Position numbers and translations under genes: made by a program
Notes under the pieces: model-generated
What the model saw: only the letters and a program-made list of their open reading frames with translations
Database searches by the model: none
What the model was told of the DNA's origin: nothing
Source: Lewinellaceae bacterium
Lineage (GTDB): Bacteria > Bacteroidota > Bacteroidia > Chitinophagales > Saprospiraceae
Length of the DNA: 64,000 bases
Direction of reading: 5' to 3'
Assembly: GCA_016708875.1 (NCBI GenBank)
Contig: JADJFA010000031.1
Span: forward strand, 1-64,000
Shown here: positions 1-7,395 of the stretch, in pieces
Layout: each line of letters begins with the position of its first letter
How positions within the stretch are numbered: the first letter of the stretch is position 1

Positions 1-251
1 GCCTTGGGAAAGTTAAAAACCCCTGGCCCAATGTGGATGCGCATTCAGGCGCCGTACTTATACATTATGGCCTCACACAACACAATTTCTATACGGTTCT
101 GTTTGGCGTAAGCCGCGCGCTTGGCGTCCTGGCCGCACAATGCTGGGCACGTGCGCTTAACCTGCCATTGGAGCGGCCAAAGTCCGTCACGACGGCTTGG
201 GTGAAAGAGTTTTTGGAAAAAGAGGCAGCGTTGAAAGGGGAAGAAGTATAG
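1..251 (+). CDS. gltA: Citrate synthase, C-terminal end (partial)
   Basis: This is the last ~83 residues of a citrate synthase, which condenses acetyl-CoA and oxaloacetate in the TCA cycle. The frame is open from the window edge. It reads KVKNPWPNVDAHSG, then an HYGL segment, FYTVLFGVSRALGV and a C-terminal LERPKSVTT, all typical of the end of the eukaryote-like (mitochondrial-type) citrate synthase family. The Asp/His-rich VDAHSG segment belongs to the large-domain active-site region. It ends with TAG at 249-251 and is followed by a strong hairpin. The GTG at 33 is internal, not a start; the gene begins upstream of the window. Confidence 0.9.
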   Translation, partial: LGKVKNPWPNVDAHSGAVLIHYGLTQHNFYTVLFGVSRALGVLAAQCWARALNLPLERPKSVTTAWVKEFLEKEAALKGEEV

Positions 252-278
252 TTTCAAGTGGCAAGTTACAAGTATGTA

Positions 279-316
279 GACCTCGTAGGTTTTTTGAAAC
301 CTACGAGGTCTTTCTT
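279..316. terminator. Bidirectional hairpin terminator
   Basis: A 14-bp stem (279-292 with 297-310) closes a 4-base loop and is followed by a T-rich stretch. It lies between the convergent citrate synthase and transketolase genes, so it can stop transcription from both sides. Confidence 0.8.
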
Positions 317-326
317 TATCTGCGAA

Positions 327-1286
327 TCATTTCTTTCTGTCCAGCACATCCTTTACCGCCCAAAGCACATCCTTTTTACCCAGACCATATTTTTCCAAAA
401 GCTCGGCGGGTTTGCTGCTTTCGCCAAAGGAATCATTCACTCCGACATACTCCATTGGCACAGGTAGTTTGTGCACGAGCAGGTTGGCAATGGCATCCCC
501 GAGGCCACCATTGCGCTGGTGTTCTTCAGCGACAACGACAGCACGGGTCTTGCTCACGGAGTCAAGAATGGCCTCGTTATCAAGCGGTTTGATGGTGTGG
601 ATGTTGATGACTTCGCAGGAAACACCTTGGGCGGCGAGTTCTTTGGCAGCCTCAATGCTCGTCCAGACCAGGTGTCCGGTTGCAAAAATGGTCACGTCGG
701 TACCGGTTGCCAAGAGCAAGGCTTTGCCAATTTCAAATTTTAGGTTTTCGGTGAACATCGGCCAGGCTGGTCGGCCAAATCGGAGATAAACAGGGCCATA
801 ATGCTCGGCAATGGCCATCGTAGCAGCCTTGGTCTGGTGATAATCGCAGGGATTGATCACCGTCATGCCAGGCAACATCCGCATCATCCCGATGTCTTCA
901 AGGATTTGGTGGGTAGCGCCGTCTTCGCCGAGGGTAACGCCTGCGTGAGAGGCGCAAATTTTGACGTTTTTGTGTGAGTAGGCGATGCTTTGGCGAATCT
1001 GGTCGTACACACGCCCCGTCGAAAAGTTTGCAAAAGTGCCCGTGAACGGGATTTTCCCAGCCGTGGCCAATCCTGCTGCGATGCCCATCATATTGGCTTC
1101 AGCGATGCCGACTTGGAAAAAACGTTCCGGAAATTCTTTTTGGAAATGCTGCATTTGCAGGCTTTCCATCAGATCGGCAGTCAGGCCGACAATGTTTGGG
1201 TTCAGGCGGCCTGCTTCGAGAAGGCCTTGGCCGAAGCCATCACGGGTGGCTTTTGTGGCGCTGGAGTTTAGGTCGTTAATGTTCAT
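327..1286 (-). CDS. Transketolase, C-terminal subunit
   Basis: 319 residues matching the stand-alone C-terminal half of a split transketolase (pyrimidine-binding plus C-terminal domain). Such halves pair with a separate N-terminal thiamine-diphosphate-binding subunit in the pentose phosphate pathway. Visible hallmarks are RDGFGQGLLEAG near the start, VGIAEANMMGIAAGLA, a CASHAGVTLGEDGATHQ loop, PGMTVINPCD, and VVVAEEHQRNGGLGDA near the end. The frame stays open 37 codons upstream, but the segment before M(NINDL) is not family-like, so the ATG at 1286 was chosen. The partner subunit is not next to it in this window. Confidence 0.88.
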   Translation of the reverse strand: MNINDLNSSATKATRDGFGQGLLEAGRLNPNIVGLTADLMESLQMQHFQKEFPERFFQVGIAEANMMGIAAGLATAGKIPFTGTFANFSTGRVYDQIRQSIAYSHKNVKICASHAGVTLGEDGATHQILEDIGMMRMLPGMTVINPCDYHQTKAATMAIAEHYGPVYLRFGRPAWPMFTENLKFEIGKALLLATGTDVTIFATGHLVWTSIEAAKELAAQGVSCEVINIHTIKPLDNEAILDSVSKTRAVVVAEEHQRNGGLGDAIANLLVHKLPVPMEYVGVNDSFGESSKPAELLEKYGLGKKDVLWAVKDVLDRKK

Positions 1287-1397
1287 TAATTGAGTGGTAG
1301 TATGTCCTGCCGGAGAAAACACTTTTATTGATTTCGCCCCGCAAAAGAACCAAAAACCTCGGTAACCAAGGCTGTTCTTTCCAGGCTCTTTTACCAA

Positions 1398-3299
1398 TCA
1401 TTCCTTTATCCACTTTACGACTACGTCGTCGCCTATTTCAGTGATGATATGCGCGTAATAAATTCCTGCGGGAAGGATGGAAGCGTCAATTGGCAAGGTC
1501 ATTTCTTTCTCGATTTCAAAATCCCACGCCAGGCCCATTCGATAACCGGTCACGTCAAGGATTTCGACGGTGATGTTCATTGTTTTTTCCGAAAAAAGAT
1601 GGAGCGTACAACGGTCAGCGGTAGCATTTGGCAACATTTCTGCCTGGAAAGCGAGGTTTCGGATTTGAATGGTTTTTACATCTGTGTAATCGGCTTTCCC
1701 GTCAAAATCAACTTGTCGCAGGCGGAAAAAGTGCTTTCCAGGCTGAAGATTTTGAATTTCAAACTGGTATTCGGAAAGCAAATCAGCGTCTCCTTTCCCT
1801 GTTACAAATCCGATCTTTTGCCAGTTTCCAGTTGTACCGACGCTGTGTTGGATTTCAAAACCCATATTATCCCGTTCCTGCGCTGTTGCCCAGGTCAGGA
1901 GCACTTTATTATCTTCCAAGACTGCATCGAACCGAAGCAACTCAACGGCAGCAGGAGGCAGAAGCGCGACATCCAGTATGGTAATCGCCCCATTTGAAAG
2001 GGAAACCGATCCCGTCCAGGTTTGGTAACCGGTTTTGCCTACTGTCACATTATAGTCGCCGCCTTCGTGCCACCCAGTTTTATAAAAACCTCCTGTGTTG
2101 CTTGGTTGGGAAATCGAGATACTGGATATTTCGATCCGTGCGCCTGCTATTGGCGTCCCGTCTGAAGCTTTTGTGATTTTACCTTCCAAATGACAAGCCC
2201 GGACATAGTTGGGGGAGAGCACCCAAAGCTCTCCGTCATTGGTTCCTTGTTTTTTAATGTTGGAAACCAAAATATTTCCTGACGGGAGGTAAGGGTAAAC
2301 ACCCCAACAGCCTGCGAAACCATTGCCTTGATCTCCAGGATAGGTATCATAGTTGCCAACCTGAATGAGGTTCTGGGGACGGGACACGTCTACAATTGTG
2401 AAACCGTCTTTATACCAGGAGGTAATGGCATAATCATCCAGTATATAGGTGTTGTGAACTATGGAGCCAGAGCCAGGTTTGCTCTGAATACGGTCGGCTT
2501 CAAAGATGTCGTTCAAATTAGAAATATCATAAGCTGTTAAGTACGAACCACTTACTTCGTCGGTTGTATAAAGAAAATTGCCATTCCGCCAAGTGTTGTG
2601 TGTGAATGCGTGGGGCGTTGAAAAAGTAGCAAGGGTGTTGGGATTGCTCTTGTTCGACATATCAACGATCGCTACATAACCTCCGAAGATGTGTGCCGAG
2701 TACATGATATCGTTGTCAGCATAGCCATCATGCACATATTTGTGCCCAGAGGTCGAGTTATAAACACCTACGTAGACTGGGTTAAATGGGTCAGCCAGAT
2801 CAAAAATCAATGGCTTCCCTTCATTGGAATTGTTACTCAGGTAGCTGCCATATACATAAAGGTAGCCTTCCGATTCGTCAATATGCAGGGCATGAGCCCT
2901 CACCAATAAGCCATTGATGGCTCCATTGCCATTGTAGTTGTGATAGTCAGAAGATGGAGGCGGGTCGGGCAGCTCACTCAAGTCAACAATCAATACCCCT
3001 CCGCCGCCCTCAGAAACGACATAAGCATAATGCTGGTAAGTCTTCACCTCACGCCAGTCACTGGAAGGGCCTGCGATCAATGCAATTTCGGACGGAGAAC
3101 TTGGATCTGACACGTCCACAATGCTGAGGCCATTCTTAGCGCCCACGAGTGCGTATTCGTTCCCACCGGCAGCATAGCCCCAAATATTTGCTAGGTTTTG
3201 ATTGGAGTAAGTGAGCTTGCCTTGGTAGGTCACATTGATGTTCTGAGCATAGACCGTGCAGGAGGTAGCTAGCGTGAGAAGAAGGAGTGTTTGCCGCAT
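1398..3299 (-). CDS. Choice-of-anchor-B / LVIVD-repeat protein with T9SS sorting domain
   Basis: Secreted protein of about 633 residues. It has an N-terminal signal peptide (MRQTLLLLTLATS, cleavage near VYAQ) and then repeated beta-propeller blades of the LVIVD type (LSIVDVSDPSSPSE, VLIVDLSELPDP, FTIVDVSRPQN). A carboxypeptidase-regulatory-like beta domain follows (GKITKASDGTPIAGARIE), and the end resembles a type IX secretion sorting domain (PAGIYYAHI ... VVKWIKE). It is likely exported by the T9SS and kept on the surface or released; its ligand is unknown. The start at 3299 is preferred over 3323 because the likely -7 element overlaps the upstream ATG. Confidence 0.85.
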   Translation of the reverse strand: MRQTLLLLTLATSCTVYAQNINVTYQGKLTYSNQNLANIWGYAAGGNEYALVGAKNGLSIVDVSDPSSPSEIALIAGPSSDWREVKTYQHYAYVVSEGGGGVLIVDLSELPDPPPSSDYHNYNGNGAINGLLVRAHALHIDESEGYLYVYGSYLSNNSNEGKPLIFDLADPFNPVYVGVYNSTSGHKYVHDGYADNDIMYSAHIFGGYVAIVDMSNKSNPNTLATFSTPHAFTHNTWRNGNFLYTTDEVSGSYLTAYDISNLNDIFEADRIQSKPGSGSIVHNTYILDDYAITSWYKDGFTIVDVSRPQNLIQVGNYDTYPGDQGNGFAGCWGVYPYLPSGNILVSNIKKQGTNDGELWVLSPNYVRACHLEGKITKASDGTPIAGARIEISSISISQPSNTGGFYKTGWHEGGDYNVTVGKTGYQTWTGSVSLSNGAITILDVALLPPAAVELLRFDAVLEDNKVLLTWATAQERDNMGFEIQHSVGTTGNWQKIGFVTGKGDADLLSEYQFEIQNLQPGKHFFRLRQVDFDGKADYTDVKTIQIRNLAFQAEMLPNATADRCTLHLFSEKTMNITVEILDVTGYRMGLAWDFEIEKEMTLPIDASILPAGIYYAHIITEIGDDVVVKWIKE

Positions 3300-3320
3300 A
3301 ATTATGAAAAATTTGTAGTT

Positions 3321-3355
3321 CAAAATTAAAGCATAATTAACGGCACTAACTCAAA
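3321..3355 (-). promoter_or_regulatory. Bacteroidota-type promoter for the LVIVD protein
   Basis: On the minus strand TTTG (3355-3352) is followed after 23 bases by TAATTTTG (3328-3321), close to the Bacteroidota -33/-7 pattern. The spacer is slightly long. Transcription would begin near 3315, which supports the start codon at 3299. Confidence 0.45.
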
Positions 3356-3360
3356 TCATG

Positions 3361-3876
3361 TCATTTCTTTTCCAATCGCCACTCCCAAATCTTCCCGTCC
3401 TCAATGTCAATGTGCTCCCCAATGAACTGGAAACCAATTTTTTGCAATAAATAGTTGGAGGCGTTTTTTTCAGCCAGGGTGTGTGCCGTCACTTTTTTCA
3501 CGGCTTCATGGTTGAATGCATTTTCTACCAAAGCCCGGGCAGCCTCTGTGGCCAAACCCTGAGCTTGATAGGCTTCCGCAATCTCGTAACCAATTTCGAC
3601 TTCTCCCTCGATGCTCGGCGTACCTTTGTAGCCGCAAGTGCCAATGAGCCGCACGTCGCGGCGGTGTATGATCAGGAAATTCCACCAGCCAAGGTCGGCT
3701 TCGTGCTCGCGCAAAAAATCGCGCATCCAGATCATGGCCTCCGGAAAGTGGAGCCAGTGCTCGGCAAAATCAACCCCGCCCAATAAAACCGAAAGCGCGG
3801 GCCAGTCTTCATCGGCAATGGCTTCGAGCATTGGTAAATTGGCGGGGACGAGGAAAAGACGTTCGGTTTGTAACAT
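3361..3876 (-). CDS. GNAT family N-acetyltransferase (RimJ/RimL-like)
   Basis: 171 residues with the RimJ/RimL-type layout. It opens with MLQTERLFLVPA and has IGTCGYKGTP leading into EVEIGYEIAEAYQAQGLATEA, the acetyl-CoA pyrophosphate-binding motif A (Q-x-x-G-x-A). NASNYLLQKIGFQFIGE near the end is the usual motif B. It should acetylate an amine on a protein, antibiotic or metabolite; the substrate cannot be told. It is divergent from gmhA with only about 30 bases between the starts. Confidence 0.85.
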   Translation of the reverse strand: MLQTERLFLVPANLPMLEAIADEDWPALSVLLGGVDFAEHWLHFPEAMIWMRDFLREHEADLGWWNFLIIHRRDVRLIGTCGYKGTPSIEGEVEIGYEIAEAYQAQGLATEAARALVENAFNHEAVKKVTAHTLAEKNASNYLLQKIGFQFIGEHIDIEDGKIWEWRLEKK

Positions 3877-3905
3877 GACGCCACAAAATTCAGGAAGTTT
3901 TTCAA

Positions 3906-4484
3906 ATGATAATGAACAAACTAATTCAGAACTCCATCCGCGACAGTATTACTGTAAAGCAGGCTATCCTTGTTGATGAGAATTTTTTGCAAAAGATAGA
4001 ACAAGCCGCGCAAATGCTCGCCAACACTTTCCGCAACGGTGGCAAAGCACTCTTCTGCGGCAATGGTGGCAGCGCTGCAGATGCCCAACACATCGCGGCA
4101 GAATTATCCGGGCGTTTTTACACCGACCGAGCACCGCTCTATGCCGAGGCACTCCATGTCAACTCCTCATACGTTACTGCTGTAGCCAATGATTATGGCT
4201 ACGATGCGGTGTTTGCCCGAATGGTACAGGCTGCTGGTCGGCCCGGCGATGTGCTGGTGGCGCTCAGCACCTCCGGTAATTCTCCCAACATCCTGAAGGC
4301 CATCGAAACTGCGAAAGAAAAAGGGATGCTCATCATCGGTTTCACAGGCGAATCGGGCGGCAAAATGGCCACCCTTTGCGATGTGCTGTTGAATGTTCCT
4401 TCTGCCGATACACCGCGTATCCAGGAAGCGCATATTTTACTTGGGCATATACTGTGTCAGCACGTAGAAGTGACACTTTTTTAA
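3906..4484 (+). CDS. gmhA: Phosphoheptose isomerase (sedoheptulose 7-phosphate isomerase)
   Basis: 192 residues. A SIS-domain isomerase converting sedoheptulose 7-phosphate to D-glycero-D-manno-heptose 7-phosphate, the first step of the ADP-heptose pathway for LPS core. CGNGGSAADAQHIAAELSGR and LVALSTSGNSPNILKAIE are the phosphosugar-binding motifs; IQEAHILLGHILCQHVE is the typical GmhA ending. A second ATG lies two codons after the first and either could be used. The final codons (VEVTLF) are encoded by the first copy of a 24-base direct repeat, so the C-terminus appears extended into the repeat array. Confidence 0.92.
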   Translation: MIMNKLIQNSIRDSITVKQAILVDENFLQKIEQAAQMLANTFRNGGKALFCGNGGSAADAQHIAAELSGRFYTDRAPLYAEALHVNSSYVTAVANDYGYDAVFARMVQAAGRPGDVLVALSTSGNSPNILKAIETAKEKGMLIIGFTGESGGKMATLCDVLLNVPSADTPRIQEAHILLGHILCQHVEVTLF

Positions 4485-4545
4485 AAAGCAGAAGTGACAC
4501 TTTTTTAAAAAGCAGAAGTGACACTTTTTAAAAAAGTGCCACTTC
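4467..4545. repeat. Three-copy 24-base repeat ending in a terminator palindrome
   Basis: Two perfect 24-base direct repeats (4467-4490 and 4491-4514) start GAAGTGACACTTTTTTAAAA. The third copy (from 4515) becomes a palindrome with AAAAAGTGCCACTTC (4531-4545). It sits between convergent gmhA and the glycosyltransferase, is T-rich on both strands, and probably terminates both. A related perfect hairpin lies at 48972-49004. Confidence 0.75.
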
Positions 4546-5174
4546 TAACGGGCGGCCCACCCTACCCTCTTTTTCCTCATCAAAAACCACGGCACCACCG
4601 CACCAAAGTACACTGCCAAAAACGCGTCAAACAACATTATTCTCCAAAGCAAGCCTGGCTCGCGCAATACACGCAGTATTTTTCCAAAAATAAAAAGGAC
4701 AGAAAACAGCCGGAGGAAGTAAAGACCTAAAACTATTTCTGGGGCAAATCCGATGACCATCAGCACGATGAGCAGAAAATAATGCCCAACTTGGGAAAAG
4801 GCCATCATCGCCAGTACCATTTTATGCCGCCAGCGGTATGCCGGGCTTGATGATAAATGCCGTTGTTTTTGTCGGAAATAAGCCGACCAACTTTTTGGCG
4901 CCCGGGAATACACAAAAGATTCAGGTGCAAGACATAACGCCGTGTTGCTGGCGTTGGCAGCCGCATTCACCAGAAGGTCGTCGTCGCCAGAGGCAATGTG
5001 TGCGTGATTGGAAAAGCCCCCTACCCTATCATAAACCTGCCGTTTGAACGCCAGGTTGCGACCTACACCCATGTAGGGCATGCCCGAAAGCGCAAAGGAA
5101 AAATATTGGGCTGCAGTAAATGCAGTTTCGTAGCGGGACCAAAGGTTTAAGAGGGTTTCTTGGGGGGTGTACTC

Positions 5175-5237
5175 GTCAGACGACTTTGAGTCGTCTGACG
5201 AGGGACGCTGTGGTCTGACGACTCAAGTCGTCTGACC
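5175..5237. repeat. 63-base double palindrome inserted in the glycosyltransferase
   Basis: Two adjacent hairpins, CTCGTCAGACGACT...AGTCGTCTGACGAG (5172-5202) and an imperfect TGGTCTGACGACT... palindrome (5211-5238), make a 63-base block. It is an exact multiple of three and is absent from the expected protein alignment (DEMS before it, EYTPQETL after it). It adds one in-frame TGA to the gene. Confidence 0.75.
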
Positions 5238-5620
5238 ACTCATTTCATCTGCAAAACAAGGTCCGTACCCAAGCACAATTTCTGTTTCAGGCTTCACCAT
5301 AAGCATCGCCGCCATGTGCGCAAGCCATAGCGGGCTGGCGGGTAAACAATCTGCATCGGTGAGGAGTAAATGGTCATGTTTCGCAGCAGCGATGCCTTGT
5401 GCAAGCGCGTGTTTTTTTCCCGCATAGATTTTTTGATCAATGCGCAGCACCCGCATGCGCTCCGGATTTTTTTTCTGGAAATCTTGGAGCACAGCCGGTG
5501 TTTTGTCCTCTGAAGCATCATCTACCACGAGCAATTCCCAGGGCTGCTTAAATTGTTGCGCCAAAACAGCGGGCAAATAGCGGCGCAAGTTTTCGGCCTC
5601 GTTTCGGGCGCAGATGATGA

Positions 5621-5716
5621 TGGTGATTGGTGACTGGTGACTGGTGATTGGTGATTGGTGACCCGCCTTCGCCAAGGCTACGGCTGGTAAACTGGTGACT
5701 GGTGACTGGTGATTAG
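5621..5716. repeat. 7-base word repeats flanking a CCCGCC core, inside the glycosyltransferase
   Basis: Repeats of TGGTGAY (TGGTGATTGGTGACTGG...) stand on both sides of a CCCGCCTTCGCCAAGGCTAC core. On the coding strand the block reads as repeated HQSPIT/S units plus LPAVALAKAG, placed just before the ITIIICARNE start of the catalytic domain. It therefore lengthens the cytosolic linker without breaking the frame. Confidence 0.75.
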
Positions 5717-5836
5717 AGATTGAATTTTTCCGAAATCCAAGTTTCCCAAAAACGCCCCACCAGACTACCAACTGTATGATGGTAGTCAGCACATAAAGTC
5801 CCAACAGCATTTGCCAAAAACTTTCAGGGAAGGCCA

Positions 5837-7207
5837 TCACACCCGCACTCCTTCAATTTTTCCGGTTTTTCGGCTTTTTTCGGCCATGAAGCCCATCACA
5901 TGGCTTTCGATGGATGCATCAATGGTGGAAGTAAGCAGCTCCGGTTTTCGTTGAGTTACGGCTTGAAGCCAGTTACGGACGAGCCGCCAGTCGCCGCCGC
6001 CATGACCATCGCCGCTGGAATTGTCGTACACGGTGGTTTTTCCCGTTCGAAAATCCGTAAGTGTAAAGGTGTCCATATCCCCCACAATGTCGCCCATGCT
6101 GCCCATGATACGTGTTCGGCGACCTGCGTAAGAGGTAAATGCCTCCATAGAAAAAGCCGCAGTAACACCGCCCTCAAATTCCATACTCGCGATATAGTGG
6201 TCTTCCTGATTGTTTTCCATTTTATAAACACAGCGGCCGTAGTTCGTGGTGCGCAGTTTTTCCAGGATGAATTCGCCGTGTTTGGATTTGTCCTCCGGCA
6301 TGTCAAAAACATAGGTCCAGCCCTTTCCGCGATAGTAAATTTTCATAGCCGAATACGGGCAGGTGCTTTCCACTGAGCATCCGTCCATACATCTTGGGGT
6401 ACTACCAGCAGGAGCGTTTTCTTTCCTGAACCATTTGATGCCGCCCATGGCCACTATTTTTTTGCACGGTTTTCCCACTAGCCAGCGCAGTATGTCGAGA
6501 TCGTGACAACTTTTGGCCAGGATGATTGGCGTGGTAGCATTCCGGTCGTGCCAATTGCCCCGCACAAAACTGTGGCTCATGTGGACGTGTTCGATTGGCT
6601 CGAAGTGTTGTACGCTTACAATCTCCCCAATTGCACCGCTTTGCATCAATTCGTGCAGTTTTTCAAAGTAAGGCGCGTACCGGAGTACATGGCAAACGGC
6701 CACGGTTCGCCCCGTTTTTTTGGCCAATGCGAGGATGTTGCGGCATTCTTTTTCCGAAGGTGAAATCGGTTTTTCAAGCAGGACGTCATACCCTGCCTGG
6801 AGTGCCGCCATGCAAGGGCCATAATGGAGATTGTCTGGTGTAGTGATCAGCACTGCATCAGCGAATTTGGGGCGTTTGAAAACATGTTCCCAAGTGGTAA
6901 AGCGATTGGCTTCTTCAATGTTGTGTTTTTTTACATAACGTTCATTGCGCAAAGGAATTGGTTCCGCTACACCCACCACGTCCATTTCATCCGGGTACGA
7001 AATGGCATAATTGCCATACACATTGCCGCGATTTCCCGCTCCGATGGTTACGACGGTGAGGGGTCTTTCGGGCTTTTGGTAAAGCGGATTTTCTTCAGAA
7101 AGCAGGGGGATTTGAAAAAACTCTGGTTCTACGGAGAAACCTGTCAGTACGGCCGCGCCAGTAGCAGTGCCCAGGGTTTTTAAAAGTTGACGACGAGAAA
7201 TAGGCAT
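5837..7207 (-). CDS. Gfo/Idh/MocA family oxidoreductase with Tat-like leader
   Basis: 456 residues. The leader MPISRRQLLKTLGTATG has a twin-arginine motif (SRRQLLK) followed by a hydrophobic stretch, so export to the periplasm is likely. The Rossmann domain starts at VVTIGAGNRGNVYGNYA, with AVLITTPDNLHYGP and the LLEKPIS motif (EKP, catalytic-side Lys) typical of the family; SCHDLDILRWLVG follows. A Cys cluster (CMDGCSVESTCPYS) is as in several Bacteroidota carbohydrate-active members. The substrate is unknown, probably a sugar derivative. The frame extends upstream through a repeat (7213-7326), but ATG 7207 gives the leader and was chosen. It overlaps the glycosyltransferase start by one base. 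Confidence 0.85.
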   Translation of the reverse strand: MPISRRQLLKTLGTATGAAVLTGFSVEPEFFQIPLLSEENPLYQKPERPLTVVTIGAGNRGNVYGNYAISYPDEMDVVGVAEPIPLRNERYVKKHNIEEANRFTTWEHVFKRPKFADAVLITTPDNLHYGPCMAALQAGYDVLLEKPISPSEKECRNILALAKKTGRTVAVCHVLRYAPYFEKLHELMQSGAIGEIVSVQHFEPIEHVHMSHSFVRGNWHDRNATTPIILAKSCHDLDILRWLVGKPCKKIVAMGGIKWFRKENAPAGSTPRCMDGCSVESTCPYSAMKIYYRGKGWTYVFDMPEDKSKHGEFILEKLRTTNYGRCVYKMENNQEDHYIASMEFEGGVTAAFSMEAFTSYAGRRTRIMGSMGDIVGDMDTFTLTDFRTGKTTVYDNSSGDGHGGGDWRLVRNWLQAVTQRKPELLTSTIDASIESHVMGFMAEKSRKTGKIEGVRV

Positions 7208-7212
7208 GAATA

Positions 7213-7326
7213 TGAAGTGATAAAGTGATAAAGTGATGCCCGCCTGCGCTCCTGCCCGCCCCGCCTGCCAAGCCTTGGCGGGCAGGAAGGCTGGGAGGCG
7301 TCGGCGGGTAAAGTGATGAAGTGATG
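7213..7326. repeat. Reiterated AAGTGAT words around a GC-rich core palindrome
   Basis: Copies of GTGATAAA/GTGATGAA flank a core of CCCGCCTGCGCTCCTGCCC ... GGCGTCGGCGGGTA that can fold into a large hairpin. It lies just upstream of the Gfo/Idh/MocA start, in its 5' leader. Confidence 0.65.
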
Positions 7327-7360
7327 CCAAAAGCGCCGGAAAGGTAAAAATTCAAATTAA

Positions 7361-7395
7361 AAAACGCTTTTCAGGGATTTCCTGAAAAGCGTTTT
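7361..7395 (-). terminator. Terminator overlapping the ATPase stop codon
   Basis: A perfect 15-bp stem (7361-7375 with 7381-7395) and a 5-base loop, with A/T-rich flanks. The TGA stop of the Ca2+ ATPase (7371-7373) lies inside the stem. It separates the ATPase from the downstream oxidoreductase unit. Confidence 0.8.

Larger units (their letters stand above)
4545..5837 (-). pseudogene. Family 2 glycosyltransferase interrupted by an in-frame stop
   Basis: Membrane glycosyltransferase of about 430 codons, all in one frame, with a single TGA at 5225-5223. The N-terminal half (5837-5226) has one membrane helix, ITIIICARNEAENLRRYLP, LLVVDDASEDKTP and a LLTDADCLPAS DxD-type motif. The C-terminal half (down to 4545) has GMPYMGVGRNLAFKR, SGDDDLL (a catalytic D-D/E motif), a QRHLSSS motif (Q-x-x-R-W-like) and several membrane helices. 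The stop lies in a 63-base palindromic insert (5175-5237) whose removal rejoins the domain exactly. A second reiterated insert (5621-5716) stays open. The start overlaps the upstream oxidoreductase stop (TGATG), suggesting coupling. It may be inactive, or the stop may be an error or read through. Confidence 0.8.

Noticed and set aside
327..3323. Long antisense frames over transketolase, the LVIVD gene, ATPase and SulP
   Set aside because: They are opposite-strand shadows of well-supported genes and carry no domain signal.
4467..4545. CRISPR array
   Set aside because: Only three direct copies without spacers, and the last is palindromic.
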